Assembly (NCBI GenBank): GCA_030824515.1
Contig: JAVBXN010000013.1
Coordinates: 1-64,000, forward strand
Source: Pelobacter sp.
GTDB lineage: Bacteria; Desulfobacterota; Desulfuromonadia; Geobacterales; Pseudopelobacteraceae
Direction: 5' to 3'
Length of the DNA stretch: 64,000 nt
Made by a program: the position numbers and the translations under genes. How positions within the stretch are numbered: position 1 is the stretch's first letter; the number at the start of each line of letters is the position of its first letter. The notes beneath the pieces were generated by a model. It saw only the letters and a list, made by a program, of their open reading frames with translations. It was not told where the DNA came from and did no database searches. Below are positions 8,300 to 16,820 of the stretch, piece after piece.

Positions 8300-10033
8300 A
8301 TGCTCAGAATTCTGATGGCACAAATGAACTACATTGTCGGTGACATCGCAGGAAATGTCTCCAAGATGGTCGATATTGTCAATTTTCACGGCAGGGACGT
8401 TGACCTGATTCTGTTCAGTGAACTGGCCGCAACCGGCTACTACCCGTACGACTTCATCAACAGGGCCGGTTTTATGGAAGCCCAGGAGCTGCAGCTGTCG
8501 GCACTGCAGGGTGCAACGCGGGGAAGTCGCGCGGCCGTGGTGGTAGGCCACATTGACCGTAACCCGTTTGCCGGGAAACCGTATTTCAACAGCCTGTCGG
8601 TCTATGAGAACGGCATGCGGACGTTCACATATCACAAACAGCTCCTGTGCAACTACGACATATTTAACGAACCCAGACACTTTGAGCCGGGCAGCAGTCC
8701 CGGGCTTTTCATGCTTGCCGGCCACCGCACCGGGTTTCTTATCTGTGAGGACGCCTGGAACGGCAATGATGAGCCGCTCTACAAAACAGATCCGGTGGAG
8801 CAACTGGAACGGGAAAAACTGGATCTGATCATCAGCCTGAATGCCAGCCCCAGCAATGTCAGAAAACAGGCGCGACGTTATGAGGTCATCGGCTCTGTTG
8901 CCAGGCGCTGCGGCTGCCCGGTCGTATATGTGAACCAGGTCGGCGGCTACGACGACATCGTGTACGACGGAGCGAGTTTTGTAACCGGACGGGACGGCGC
9001 CATCCTGTATGGGCTGCCCGCCTTCCGTGAAGCGATCGGAGTCGTCGAGCTCGCGGATTGCGGCAAAATATCCCATTCCCCCGTAGCCGGCAAGGCTCCC
9101 GAGCTTCTGGTTTCACCGCCGCCAATGGATGACATTGAACTCATATACCGCCAGACTATACTCGGAATTCGGGATTACATTCGCAAGTGCGGTTTCAGCG
9201 GTGCGGTTGTCGGCTCTTCCGGCGGCATAGACAGCGCGGTAACATTGGCACTGGCTGTGGAAGCGCTGGGGGCGGAAAATGTATCTGCGATTACCATGCC
9301 CTCCAGGTTCTCTTCGGAGGGAAGTGTAAACGATTCGATTGATCTGTGCCGCAACCTGGGCATCCGGCTTTATAACGATCCGATCGAGGATGAATTTGCC
9401 CCATGGCTGAAGAATTTCGAAAGCGTCTACGGGAAAAAGCCCGATAGCCTGACAATGGAAAACCGTCAGGCAAGAATCCGGGGCGGCAAACTGATGGCAT
9501 TTTCCAATGACAATCCGGGTGTTCTGGCCCTTTCCACAGGAAACAAGAGTGAAGTCTGCGAAGGGTATTGCACTCTGTACGGCGATATGTGCGGCGGCCT
9601 GAACGTCCTGGGAGACATCTACAAGACCCAGGTTTACGGTATCGGCCTTTTTCATAACCGGGTCCGCCCCGACCGGAGCATCCCGGAGAACATTTTTATC
9701 AAGGAACCGTCGGCCGAGCTTGCCGCTGGGCAGAAAGATTCCGACTCGCTGCTGCCATATGACATTCTCGATCCTGCGCTGATGCTGTATATCGAGCACG
9801 ATCTTCTCTCCCCGGAAGAAACGGCGGAGTGTCGAAGCAAGCTGGCAATGACTTCATCCCCGCCGATTGAGAGGGCCATACGGCTGGTTGACAAGGCCCA
9901 GTTCAAGCGAAACCAGTCTGCTCCCATCATCCGGGTACAGCGCCGTTCTTTTGGGTCAGGCTGGCAAATCCCGGTTGCCTCACGATATGTAGACAGTCAA
10001 TTTATCCAGGAAATTTTGGGGCGGCAGTTCTGA
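8300..10033 (+). CDS. nadE: Glutamine-dependent NAD+ synthetase
   Basis: This 577-residue enzyme is a fusion of an N-terminal nitrilase-like glutaminase (about residues 1-265; FSELAATGYYP, YHKQLL, and the nucleophile Cys in GFLICEDAWN) and a C-terminal ATP-pyrophosphatase NAD synthase domain (PP-loop GSSGGIDSAVT near residue 305; STGNKSE; PSAEL). It amidates nicotinate adenine dinucleotide to NAD+. An AAAGGAGG site precedes the ATG. NadD, the intermediate adenylyltransferase, is not in this window. Confidence 0.93.
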   Translation: MLRILMAQMNYIVGDIAGNVSKMVDIVNFHGRDVDLILFSELAATGYYPYDFINRAGFMEAQELQLSALQGATRGSRAAVVVGHIDRNPFAGKPYFNSLSVYENGMRTFTYHKQLLCNYDIFNEPRHFEPGSSPGLFMLAGHRTGFLICEDAWNGNDEPLYKTDPVEQLEREKLDLIISLNASPSNVRKQARRYEVIGSVARRCGCPVVYVNQVGGYDDIVYDGASFVTGRDGAILYGLPAFREAIGVVELADCGKISHSPVAGKAPELLVSPPPMDDIELIYRQTILGIRDYIRKCGFSGAVVGSSGGIDSAVTLALAVEALGAENVSAITMPSRFSSEGSVNDSIDLCRNLGIRLYNDPIEDEFAPWLKNFESVYGKKPDSLTMENRQARIRGGKLMAFSNDNPGVLALSTGNKSEVCEGYCTLYGDMCGGLNVLGDIYKTQVYGIGLFHNRVRPDRSIPENIFIKEPSAELAAGQKDSDSLLPYDILDPALMLYIEHDLLSPEETAECRSKLAMTSSPPIERAIRLVDKAQFKRNQSAPIIRVQRRSFGSGWQIPVASRYVDSQFIQEILGRQF

Positions 10034-10054
10034 ATATCGACAAAGGAGGACATC

Positions 10055-11077
10055 ATGCTCGGAATCAAATTCATCAAGGTTCAACCGACCGATTATGTAC
10101 TGCTCTACAAAAATGGAACTCTGACAAGAGAGGGGGCTGGCCTGGCATTCTTCTATTTTGAGCCGGCGTCTTCCATTGTCAGGATACCGGTTGCCAGCAC
10201 CGATGTGCCTTTCATCTTCAAAGAGGTAACCTCGGATTTTCAGGAGGTGACCATTCAGGGGCAGATCACCTACAGTATTGCTGATCCGAAAAGACTGTCA
10301 CAATTAATGAATTTCACTCTGGCGACCAACGGGAAGGACTACACAACTGATGACCCCCAGAAACTTCCTCAACGGCTTATCAACCATACCCAGGTGCTGA
10401 CACGCTCTTTACTCAAAACCATGACGCTTCGCCAGGCTCTTGGTATATCGGCTGGCTCCGTTAACGCTTTGAGAGAGGGAATGCAAAAAGCAGATGAAAC
10501 TACCTCACTTGGCGTCGATATACTGGGGCTCTCAATTCTGGCCGTCAAACCGACTCCGGAAACTGCGCGGGCCCTTGAAGCAGAGGCGCGGGAGCAGATT
10601 CTGCGTGAGGCTGATGAAGCGGTGTACCGACGGCGAAACTCCGCTGTAGAGCAGGAGCGAGGCATAAAAGAAAATGAATTAAATACGGAAATAGCGGTCG
10701 AAAACAAGAAGCGGCAAATCAGAGAAACTCAGATGGAGGCAGAGAAGTCAGTGCAGCAGAAAATGCGCGAGTTGAATGAGGCTGAAATGGCCACCAAGAT
10801 AGCGCTTGAAGAGCAGAATCGGGAACTGGTTTCCCTTTCTTCGGAGAATGCCAGGCTTGAGGCGGATGCCAAGGCATATGGCATTTCTGCAGTCATGGGC
10901 GCATTGGCCAAGACCGATCCGAAAACCCTCCAGGCACTGGCCAGTGTCGGTATGAATCCGGGGCAGCTTGTGGCAACCGCCTTTAGAGAACTTGCCGAGA
11001 ATGCCGACAAGATCGGCCAGCTCAATATTTCTCCAGACCTGTTGCGTGAATTGATGTCAAGAGGAGATGAATCATGA
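10055..11077 (+). CDS. SPFH/band 7 (prohibitin-like) protein in the NAD operon
   Basis: The 340-residue protein has an SPFH core (about residues 10-190: VPFIFKEVTSDFQEVTIQGQITYSI, then TRSLLKTMTLRQALG) and a long charged coiled coil (about 180-265, with repeated EAEAREQIL, AVEQERGIKENELNTE). A clear N-terminal membrane segment is not obvious, unlike stomatins. SPFH proteins form oligomeric membrane-associated scaffolds. The gene follows nadE by 21 nt with an AAAGGAGG site, and its stop overlaps the next start (ATGA), so it belongs to the NAD operon; its job there is unknown. Confidence 0.75.
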   Translation: MLGIKFIKVQPTDYVLLYKNGTLTREGAGLAFFYFEPASSIVRIPVASTDVPFIFKEVTSDFQEVTIQGQITYSIADPKRLSQLMNFTLATNGKDYTTDDPQKLPQRLINHTQVLTRSLLKTMTLRQALGISAGSVNALREGMQKADETTSLGVDILGLSILAVKPTPETARALEAEAREQILREADEAVYRRRNSAVEQERGIKENELNTEIAVENKKRQIRETQMEAEKSVQQKMRELNEAEMATKIALEEQNRELVSLSSENARLEADAKAYGISAVMGALAKTDPKTLQALASVGMNPGQLVATAFRELAENADKIGQLNISPDLLRELMSRGDES

Positions 11078-12012
11078 GCAGGACAACTGAAAATAAAATT
11101 GTCCTGATAATCAGAAAAACCCGTTTGGACGAGCTGGTTGCCCGCTTTAACACCGAGGCGCAGGCGCAATTCTATGTCGAGCACCTTGGAGCGGATTTTT
11201 CCGATTACAAGCTGGAACACGAGACGTACAAGGCCTCTGTTCTGGAGGCCCAGTATGTCCTTGCCCGATTGGGACGTCTGCAAACAGTTGACAGAGAGTA
11301 TGTCACCAACTTCATCTTTGGCCATGACGATACCGTCGTCGTCCTTGGTCAGGATGGCCTGGTAGCTAATGTGCTTAAATATTTGCAGGATCAACCGGTA
11401 ATCGGTGTCAATCCTGATCCATCCCGGTGGGAAGGAACTCTCCTGCCGTTTGTCGTACCGGATCTGTTTAGGGTTGTTCCTGAGCAGTTTTCCGGAAACA
11501 GACCAATCTGCACGGTAACCATGGCGAAAGTTGAGCTCAACAACGGCCAGACACTTCATGCTGTCAATGATCTATTCATAGGGCCTAAATCACACACCTC
11601 CGCACGTTATGCTCTGCACATAGGCAGCTGTTCGGAAAACCAATCTTCAAGTGGTATCATCGTCTCTACCGGGCTTGGCTCAACCGGCTGGTTTCGAAGC
11701 GTACTCGCAGGAGCAGCCGGGATTGCGTCAACTCTGTCGGGTAAAAAGTTGCCTGGGACATTGAAAAACCATTTCGAATGGGACGCCGATTATTTGTATT
11801 TTTCCGTTCGTGAACCATGGCCGAGCAAGACATCATCCGCCGAGACAACCTTTGGCAAGATCACTCCAAAACAGCCGCTCAGGCTCATCTCACACATGCC
11901 GGAAAACGGCGTGATATTCAGCGATGGGATAGAGAGCGATTTCATTGAGTTTAATTCCGGAACGCTAGCCTTGATTTCGGTGGCTGATAAAAAAGGACAT
12001 CTGGTAATATGA
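11074..12012 (+). CDS. Divergent NAD kinase-like protein
   Basis: The 312-residue protein has features of the ATP-NAD kinase fold: a GQDG loop (normally GGDG) in VVVLGQDGLVANVL, an ND motif in AVNDLFIG (normally NE) and STGLGSTGW in place of the STPTGSTAY substrate loop. An N-terminal extension (about 85 residues) precedes the kinase core. It overlaps the SPFH gene by 4 nt, indicating translational coupling. Phosphorylation of NAD(H) would fit the operon, but the altered GGDG loop leaves room for another substrate. Confidence 0.65.
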   Translation: MSRTTENKIVLIIRKTRLDELVARFNTEAQAQFYVEHLGADFSDYKLEHETYKASVLEAQYVLARLGRLQTVDREYVTNFIFGHDDTVVVLGQDGLVANVLKYLQDQPVIGVNPDPSRWEGTLLPFVVPDLFRVVPEQFSGNRPICTVTMAKVELNNGQTLHAVNDLFIGPKSHTSARYALHIGSCSENQSSSGIIVSTGLGSTGWFRSVLAGAAGIASTLSGKKLPGTLKNHFEWDADYLYFSVREPWPSKTSSAETTFGKITPKQPLRLISHMPENGVIFSDGIESDFIEFNSGTLALISVADKKGHLVI

Positions 12013-12034
12013 ATGCTGAAAGCATGCAGGCGCC

Positions 12035-12288
12035 CCTGTCTTTATCGACGACAAAGGGAGGTATCACTTTTATGACCTCTCAGAGCAAGGAATAGCGCGT
12101 TTTGGGCTTCCATTTACGCATTTTGTTTGATGACTAACCACGTTCATCTACTTATCCAGGTCGGAGAGGTGCCACTTTCCCGCATCATCCATAACTTGAG
12201 TCTACGATATACGGTGTGGCTTAACCGGCGGCAGGGGAGAATCGGACATCTCTTTCACGGAAGATACAAGGGAATTCTCAAATGTTAA
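12035..12288 (+). pseudogene. REP-associated tyrosine transposase (RAYT, Y1-type), frameshifted fragment
   Basis: Two frames together give a transposase fragment: FIDDKGRYHFY...GIARFG (12041 to about 12105), then after a shift AFCLMTNHVHLLIQV with the catalytic HxH (His-Val-His) and LRYTVWLNRRQGRIGHLF, HGRYKGIL (to 12285). Both the N-terminal start and everything after GRYKGIL, including the catalytic Tyr region, are missing. The reading ends six bases before the main body of the 18-base repeat. It is a dead IS200/RAYT-like element. Confidence 0.75.
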
Positions 12289-12304
12289 AACTGACACTTG
12301 AGGT
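12287..12304. repeat. 18-base repeat, copy 2, at a gene-fragment junction
   Basis: The second copy of AAAACTGACACTTGAGGT (first at 4740-4757) sits exactly between the truncated transposase and the truncated signal peptidase gene. Homology to each gene stops at its edges, so it marks an insertion or deletion scar. Confidence 0.55.
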
Positions 12305-12465
12305 TTACAGTAATGGGCGACAACCGGGATAACTCCTATGACAGCCGTTTTTGGGGCTTCGTCCCCAAAGCAGACCTGGTCGGGCGGGCGTTCATCAAAT
12401 ATTGGTCGTGGGACCAGGACAAATGGCGAGTCCGCTTGAATAGAATCGGCAAGGTTATTGATTGA
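12304..12465 (+). pseudogene. lepB: Signal peptidase I, C-terminal fragment
   Basis: The frame reads [15 protein letters not shown] then [19 protein letters not shown] to LNRIGKVID and a TGA at 12463-12465. This is conserved box E (GDNRDNSxDSR) and the C-terminal tail of type I signal peptidase. The N-terminal anchor and the catalytic Ser and Lys are absent. Homology begins right after the 18-base repeat, so the rest was lost by deletion or insertion. A full lepB must exist elsewhere. Confidence 0.8.
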
Positions 12466-12487
12466 ACTGGATTTTCAAGAGGAAAAC

Positions 12488-12517
12488 AGGGGGGCATCCG
12501 AATGGTTGCCCCTCTTT
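12488..12517. terminator. Bidirectional intrinsic terminator
   Basis: GGGGCA (12491-12496) pairs with TGCCCC (12507-12512) around a 10-nt loop. The plus strand continues TCTTT, the minus strand CTGTTTT. It probably ended lepB originally and now terminates yaeQ from the other side. Confidence 0.6.
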
Positions 12518-12544
12518 GATTCATCCCATGTTTCGCTAATGGTT

Positions 12545-13087
12545 TCAGCAGCCGCCGAGCTTGACCTGTATCGCGGTTTCCAGCGTTTCATCGCCAATTG
12601 TCAGGTAAAACATGCCTTCGGTTATGGTGATCGACCAGTTGATGGAGCGCTCCAGCAGCGCCGCCAGCCGGCTGATGAAGGGTTGATCGAGACTGAAGAC
12701 GATCAGATTGGCAACCTTCCCCAGCTTGGTCAACTGCTGCTGGTCCCAGACGGAAAGCGCCCGGCCGCACGCCAGCAACGCTACCCGTTCAGAATGGCGG
12801 CCGGCCTTGATGATGCGATCCGCCTCGGGCAGGCCTACCTCGACCCACAAGCGCACCCTGCCGTCAGCTCCTTTCACCCACAGGTCAGGTTCGTCGGTGG
12901 CGCTGATGCCCTTGGTAAAGGTCAGCTCCGGTTCCTGAAAGAGCGCGTATGCCAGCAGGCGGGCGACCAGCCGCTCCTCGGTTTCCGAAGGATGCTGGGC
13001 AACCGTTGCCTGCATGGTTTCATAGACGCCACGGTCCACATCGGACAACTGGATGGACGCCTTGTAAACGGTAGATGGTAATGCCAT
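12545..13087 (-). CDS. yaeQ: YaeQ family protein
   Basis: The 180-residue protein matches YaeQ throughout: MALPSTVYKASIQLSDVDR at the start, HPSETEERLVARLLAYAL, DLWVKGADGRVRLWVEVGLP and a C-terminal beta-rich end. The family has a restriction-endonuclease-like (PD-(D/E)xK) fold; its biochemical role is unresolved. An AAGGAAA site precedes the ATG. It is a monocistronic-looking gene ending at a good terminator. Confidence 0.88.
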   Translation of the reverse strand: MALPSTVYKASIQLSDVDRGVYETMQATVAQHPSETEERLVARLLAYALFQEPELTFTKGISATDEPDLWVKGADGRVRLWVEVGLPEADRIIKAGRHSERVALLACGRALSVWDQQQLTKLGKVANLIVFSLDQPFISRLAALLERSINWSITITEGMFYLTIGDETLETAIQVKLGGC

Positions 13088-13242
13088 GTCTGGTATTTTC
13101 CTTGATCCGGAACCGGAATGAATTATGAAGCGGGCGGATAGCCGAATCAGTTATCACATAAAAACCGTCTTGCGTAAAGCACGCCGGGAATGCAGCGTAA
13201 TGACAATCGGCCATCTTGTTCCTGACGGTCGCCCGACCCGTA

Positions 13243-14148
13243 TCATGCAGCCGTCAGGAACATGTGCCAGAAATGCAATGTCAGGAAAGATAGTGGTATG
13301 CCGATCCCGACCAGCATGCCGACCAGTTGGGGGTTCAAATCATGATCGATGGCAATGATGCCGGCCGTTATCATCGGCGCCATGGCGGCTTCAAAGATTG
13401 TCACCTGAACTGCCGTTCCGCTGGCGCCCAGCAGCGTAACATACAGCAGATAGATGATTGTCGGCCCCAGCAGCAGTTTGTAGGCCAGACCGGCTGTAAA
13501 CGGCTTTACCATCGCTTTCATTCCGCCGAACTGGAGTTGGAAGCCAACCGAAACCAGAGCCAGCGGGGTCAGGGTGCCGCCCAGTTTTTCCAGTATGGTC
13601 ACGGCCCAGTCCGGAAAATGTAGCGGCCGGAGCAGGAAAGCAAGCAGCAACGCCTGAAATGGCGGAAACATCAGCACCTTTCGCGCCATCTGCCGGGGTG
13701 ATACCGAGCCGGAGGAGTAGTAGGTCGCAACGAAGATTCCCAGGGTTGAAAGCACCATGAATGAACCCAGCTGGTCGGCGATGATGCCGATGCCCAGAGC
13801 CCCCTTGCCGAAATAGGCCTCAATCATCGGCAACCCGACAAAGGAGGTGTTGCCGAGACCGGCCACCAGGATCAGCGCACCCACGGTTTTCCGATCAAGC
13901 TTGAACAGCTTTCCCGCCCAGCCGAACAGAAGCCAGGCACAGCCGAACAGCAGCCAGGCCATGGCTGCCGTCAGGACCAGGGACGAATCCGGTTTCAGGT
14001 TGTGGATATGCAGGATCGCCAACGCGGGCAGCGATATATGGATTATGAAGGCGTTCAGCGATGCCGGGGTGGCCGCGGGGAAACGCCCGGTTTTTTTCAG
14101 GCCGATTCCCGCCAGTAGGCAGACTGCCAGAAGAATGATGTTAGCCAT
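13243..14148 (-). CDS. AEC family (auxin efflux carrier-type) transporter
   Basis: This 301-residue integral membrane protein has about ten hydrophobic segments arranged as two halves. Signatures include IHISLPALAILHI in segment 2, GLGNTSFVGLPMIEAYFG (the conserved AEC crossover region, about residues 95-112), and GFQLQFGG in the second half. AEC carriers export or import small organic acids. It lies between yaeQ and an enoyl-CoA hydratase gene on the same strand, which may point to an organic-acid substrate; this is inference. Confidence 0.85.
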   Translation of the reverse strand: MANIILLAVCLLAGIGLKKTGRFPAATPASLNAFIIHISLPALAILHIHNLKPDSSLVLTAAMAWLLFGCAWLLFGWAGKLFKLDRKTVGALILVAGLGNTSFVGLPMIEAYFGKGALGIGIIADQLGSFMVLSTLGIFVATYYSSGSVSPRQMARKVLMFPPFQALLLAFLLRPLHFPDWAVTILEKLGGTLTPLALVSVGFQLQFGGMKAMVKPFTAGLAYKLLLGPTIIYLLYVTLLGASGTAVQVTIFEAAMAPMITAGIIAIDHDLNPQLVGMLVGIGIPLSFLTLHFWHMFLTAA

Positions 14149-14261
14149 GAGTTATGATTCCTCGGGTAAACAGGGGTCTGCATATTTGATCGCGTCAAGT
14201 CCAGCCGGAGTCCGCCATACCGTATGCGCCCCCACGGGACTTGTCTGAATTCCGGCACGGC

Positions 14262-15044
14262 TCAGCGGTCACGAAAAACGGCCGGCCTTTTTTCCAAAAA
14301 GGCGCCCATTCCCTCTTTCTGGTCACAGGTGGAGAAACTGTAGCCAAACAACTCGGCTTCATAGGCACAAGCCTTGCTGATATCCATTTCCAGGCCATTG
14401 CCGACCGCCTCCTTGCAGAGCTTCACGGCGACCTGCCCCTTGGCGGCGATTTTACTTGCCAGCCGGCGGGCCTCATGCGGCAATTCAGCCGGTGAAACAA
14501 CCCGGTTGACCAAGCCGATACGCAACGCCTCCGGGGCATCGATCATGTCACCGGTCAGGATGATTTCCAGGGCACGCCCTTTCCCGACCAGTCGAGGCAG
14601 TCTCTGGGTGCCGCCAAAACCGGGCAGAATTCCGATGTTGATCTCCGGTTGGCCGAATTTCGCATTCTCGGATGCCAGTCTGATATCGCAGGCCATGGCC
14701 AGTTCGCAGCCACCGCCCAGGGCATAACCGTTCACAGCTGCGATGAACGGCTTGGGCGACTTTTCGATGGCGGCGTAGATTCCGTGGGCCAGTTGAGCCA
14801 GTTCACGGGCCTGTGTCGAGTTCATGTCCAGCATAACGGCGATATCCGCCCCGGCGATGAATGCCTTGCTACCCGCTCCGGTAATGATCGCCACCCGGAT
14901 ATCGGGATTGCGGATGATCTCCGCGACCACTCTTCCCAGCTCCTCCAGGGTCGCTACTGTCATGGCGTTCATTGCAGAGGGGCGGTTTACCGTGATGGTT
15001 GCGATGCCTTCACTGATTTCCAACAGCAGGTTTTCCAATTGCAT
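14262..15044 (-). CDS. Enoyl-CoA hydratase/crotonase family protein
   Basis: The 260-residue protein has the crotonase signatures: SKAFIAGADIAVML (oxyanion-hole loop), ALGGGCELAMACDIRLA with the first catalytic Glu, and FGQPEINIGILPGFGGTQRLPRLVG with the second Glu in PEINIG. Both acids of short-chain enoyl-CoA hydratase are present, so hydratase activity on a short-chain enoyl-CoA is likely. A GGGAGGA site precedes the ATG. It follows the acuI-like reductase by 31 nt, suggesting one pathway (C3-C4 acyl-CoA metabolism). Confidence 0.88.
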   Translation of the reverse strand: MQLENLLLEISEGIATITVNRPSAMNAMTVATLEELGRVVAEIIRNPDIRVAIITGAGSKAFIAGADIAVMLDMNSTQARELAQLAHGIYAAIEKSPKPFIAAVNGYALGGGCELAMACDIRLASENAKFGQPEINIGILPGFGGTQRLPRLVGKGRALEIILTGDMIDAPEALRIGLVNRVVSPAELPHEARRLASKIAAKGQVAVKLCKEAVGNGLEMDISKACAYEAELFGYSFSTCDQKEGMGAFLEKRPAVFRDR

Positions 15045-15075
15045 ATCTTCCTCCCGATATATTTGTATAATTCAG

Positions 15076-16077
15076 CTACGGTATTTTAACGATGACCCGC
15101 CCCCGGATTCCACCTTGCAGGATGGTCCGGATTTTTTCCTCCAACCCGTCCAGCGGCACCTCTGTCACCACTTCCGCCAGATGCCCCGGCTTCCACTCTC
15201 CGGCAAGTTTTTCCCAAACCTGCAGCCGGGTTCCGGCCGGGCAACTGACCGAATCGATTCCCAGCAGACTCACCCCGCGCAGAATGAACGGATAAACATT
15301 CATTATCAGGTCGATTGAGCCGACCAGGCCGCAGCAGGTGATAACTCCACCATAGCAGGTCGATTTGACGGCCGCCATCAGGGTTTCCCCTCCGACCACA
15401 TCCACGACCCCTGCCCAACGTTCTTTCATCATCGGGCGCTCCGCGCCCTCCGTGACCTTCTCTCGCGAAATGACCTCCACCGCACCGAGGTTGCGAAGAA
15501 AAGTTTCATCGGAAGCTTTGCCGGTGGCGGCCACCACTAGGTATCCGGCCCGGGACAGGATCGACACGGCGATGCTGCCAACCCCTCCGGTGGCGCCGGT
15601 AACGAGAATTTCTCCGTCAGTCGGCTTTACCCCGGCCTGCGCCAGCTTGAACACCGACAGGGCCGCCGTGAACCCGGCGGTTCCGATCGTCATCGCTTCA
15701 CGCAGCGTCAATCCCGCCGGAAGCCGCACCGCCCAGGCGGACGGAATGCGGATATACTCCCCCCAGCCGCCGTCGGTCTCCATTCCCAGGTCATAACCGG
15801 TGACGATCACCTGCTCCCCCGCAACAAAAGCTCCGCTCTCGCACGAAACCACCACACCGGCGGCATCGATACCGGGGGTATGGGGAAACTGCCGCGTGAC
15901 TCCGGGATGGCCGGTGGCCGAAAGCGCATCCTTGTAGTTGAGAGAAGAGTAATGGACCCGCACCAGCAGGTCTCCCGGCGGCAGGTCAGCGATGCTCCGC
16001 TCACGAATCTCCCGCACGAACTGCTTGTCGCCGCTCTTTTCCACTACCACTGCCTTGAACCGTGTTGATGATTCCAT
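15076..16077 (-). CDS. YhdH/AcuI-type quinone oxidoreductase (acrylyl-CoA reductase-like)
   Basis: The ATG at 16077 follows AAGGGGG and fits the family N-terminus (FKAVVVEKSG...). The 333-residue MDR enzyme has YSSLNYKDALS, the TGATGGVGSIAV dinucleotide-binding loop (about residue 150) and MTIGTAGFTAALSV, typical of YhdH/AcuI, which reduces acrylyl-CoA to propionyl-CoA with NADPH. No structural zinc Cys cluster is seen, as expected. It is preceded by a TetR gene with a shared operator, the same pairing as AcuR-AcuI of Rhodobacter. A general enone reductase is the alternative. Confidence 0.85.
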   Translation of the reverse strand: MESSTRFKAVVVEKSGDKQFVREIRERSIADLPPGDLLVRVHYSSLNYKDALSATGHPGVTRQFPHTPGIDAAGVVVSCESGAFVAGEQVIVTGYDLGMETDGGWGEYIRIPSAWAVRLPAGLTLREAMTIGTAGFTAALSVFKLAQAGVKPTDGEILVTGATGGVGSIAVSILSRAGYLVVAATGKASDETFLRNLGAVEVISREKVTEGAERPMMKERWAGVVDVVGGETLMAAVKSTCYGGVITCCGLVGSIDLIMNVYPFILRGVSLLGIDSVSCPAGTRLQVWEKLAGEWKPGHLAEVVTEVPLDGLEEKIRTILQGGIRGRVIVKIP

Positions 16078-16100
16078 ACTACCCCCTTGTAAGTGTATAT

Positions 16101-16115
16101 TAGACCGGTCGTCTA
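16101..16115. promoter_or_regulatory. TetR operator upstream of the acuI-like gene
   Basis: TAGAC-CGGTC-GTCTA is a palindrome with 5-bp arms, 24 nt before the acuI-like start codon. The sequence TAGACCGGTCGT recurs at 16730-16741 in front of the tetR gene, so one repressor probably controls both. Confidence 0.7.
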
Positions 16116-16134
16116 TAAACCCTGACAAAAAAAA

Positions 16135-16719
16135 CTACCGCTTTAATACGGTTGAAAAAAGAGTCTCGATAAAATCACGCATCGGTTGCGGGGACTTCAT
16201 TACTTTGGCCCGCAAAATAGCGCCTTCCCAACCTGAGAGCATGAACCCGGCGATGATATTTACATCCAGGTCCGGAGCAAGCTCGCCAAGGTCCTGCGCC
16301 TCTCGAAGACAAGCGGCGAAATGAACCCTCCAGGACTGAAAAATCTCGTCCAGTCGCGATCTGAAACGCTCGTTCTGGTCGGCCAGTTCCTGTCCCAGAT
16401 TGCCTATCAGGCATCCCTTGGCGCACTGGTTCTGGGCAAATCGAGCCAGCCCGCTCTCCAGATAGTTGCGAATACGGTTCAAGGGCGTCACCTCGACGTC
16501 GTCAAGATAAGTTTCCAGGCGTTGCCGGTAACGTTCGGCAAAGCGATCAATCACCGCCAGCCCAAAGTCCTCTTTGCTGCCGAAGTAGTGATAAAAAGAA
16601 CCCTTCGGAACATTTACCTGTTTCAGCACCGCGTCGATGCCGGTTGCATTGTAGCCATTCAGGGAAATCATTTCGGTGCCCTTGGCAATTATCTCGGCTT
16701 TTGTATCTTTCTTTTCCAT
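16135..16719 (-). CDS. TetR family regulator, AcuR/NemR-like
   Basis: The 194-residue protein has an N-terminal TetR HTH (about residues 8-55: GIDAVLKQVNVPKGSFYHYFGSKEDFG region) and a ligand domain with CAKGCLIGNLGQE, a Cys pair common in AcuR/NemR-type sensors of reactive carbonyls and acrylate. The gene is 57 nt upstream of the acuI-like reductase on the same strand. Matching operator sequences lie in front of both genes, so autoregulation and control of acuI are expected. The ligand cannot be fixed from sequence. Confidence 0.85.
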   Translation of the reverse strand: MEKKDTKAEIIAKGTEMISLNGYNATGIDAVLKQVNVPKGSFYHYFGSKEDFGLAVIDRFAERYRQRLETYLDDVEVTPLNRIRNYLESGLARFAQNQCAKGCLIGNLGQELADQNERFRSRLDEIFQSWRVHFAACLREAQDLGELAPDLDVNIIAGFMLSGWEGAILRAKVMKSPQPMRDFIETLFSTVLKR

Positions 16720-16725
16720 ATGGCC

Positions 16726-16754
16726 AGACTAGACCGGTCGTATACCAGTGTCAA
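16726..16754 (-). promoter_or_regulatory. tetR promoter with overlapping operator; transcript may be leaderless
   Basis: On the minus strand, TTGACA (16754-16749), a 17-bp spacer and TAGTCT (16731-16726) form a sigma70 promoter. The operator TAGACCGGTCGTATA (16730-16744) covers the spacer and reaches the -10 box. The -10 box ends only six bases before the ATG, and no Shine-Dalgarno sequence lies between them. Confidence 0.6.
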
Positions 16755-16820
16755 GTGATTTTCTCGGGAAAGGTTGAAGTCCAAATGCAGTAAATACGTC
16801 TAACCCTGATAAACAGGACA

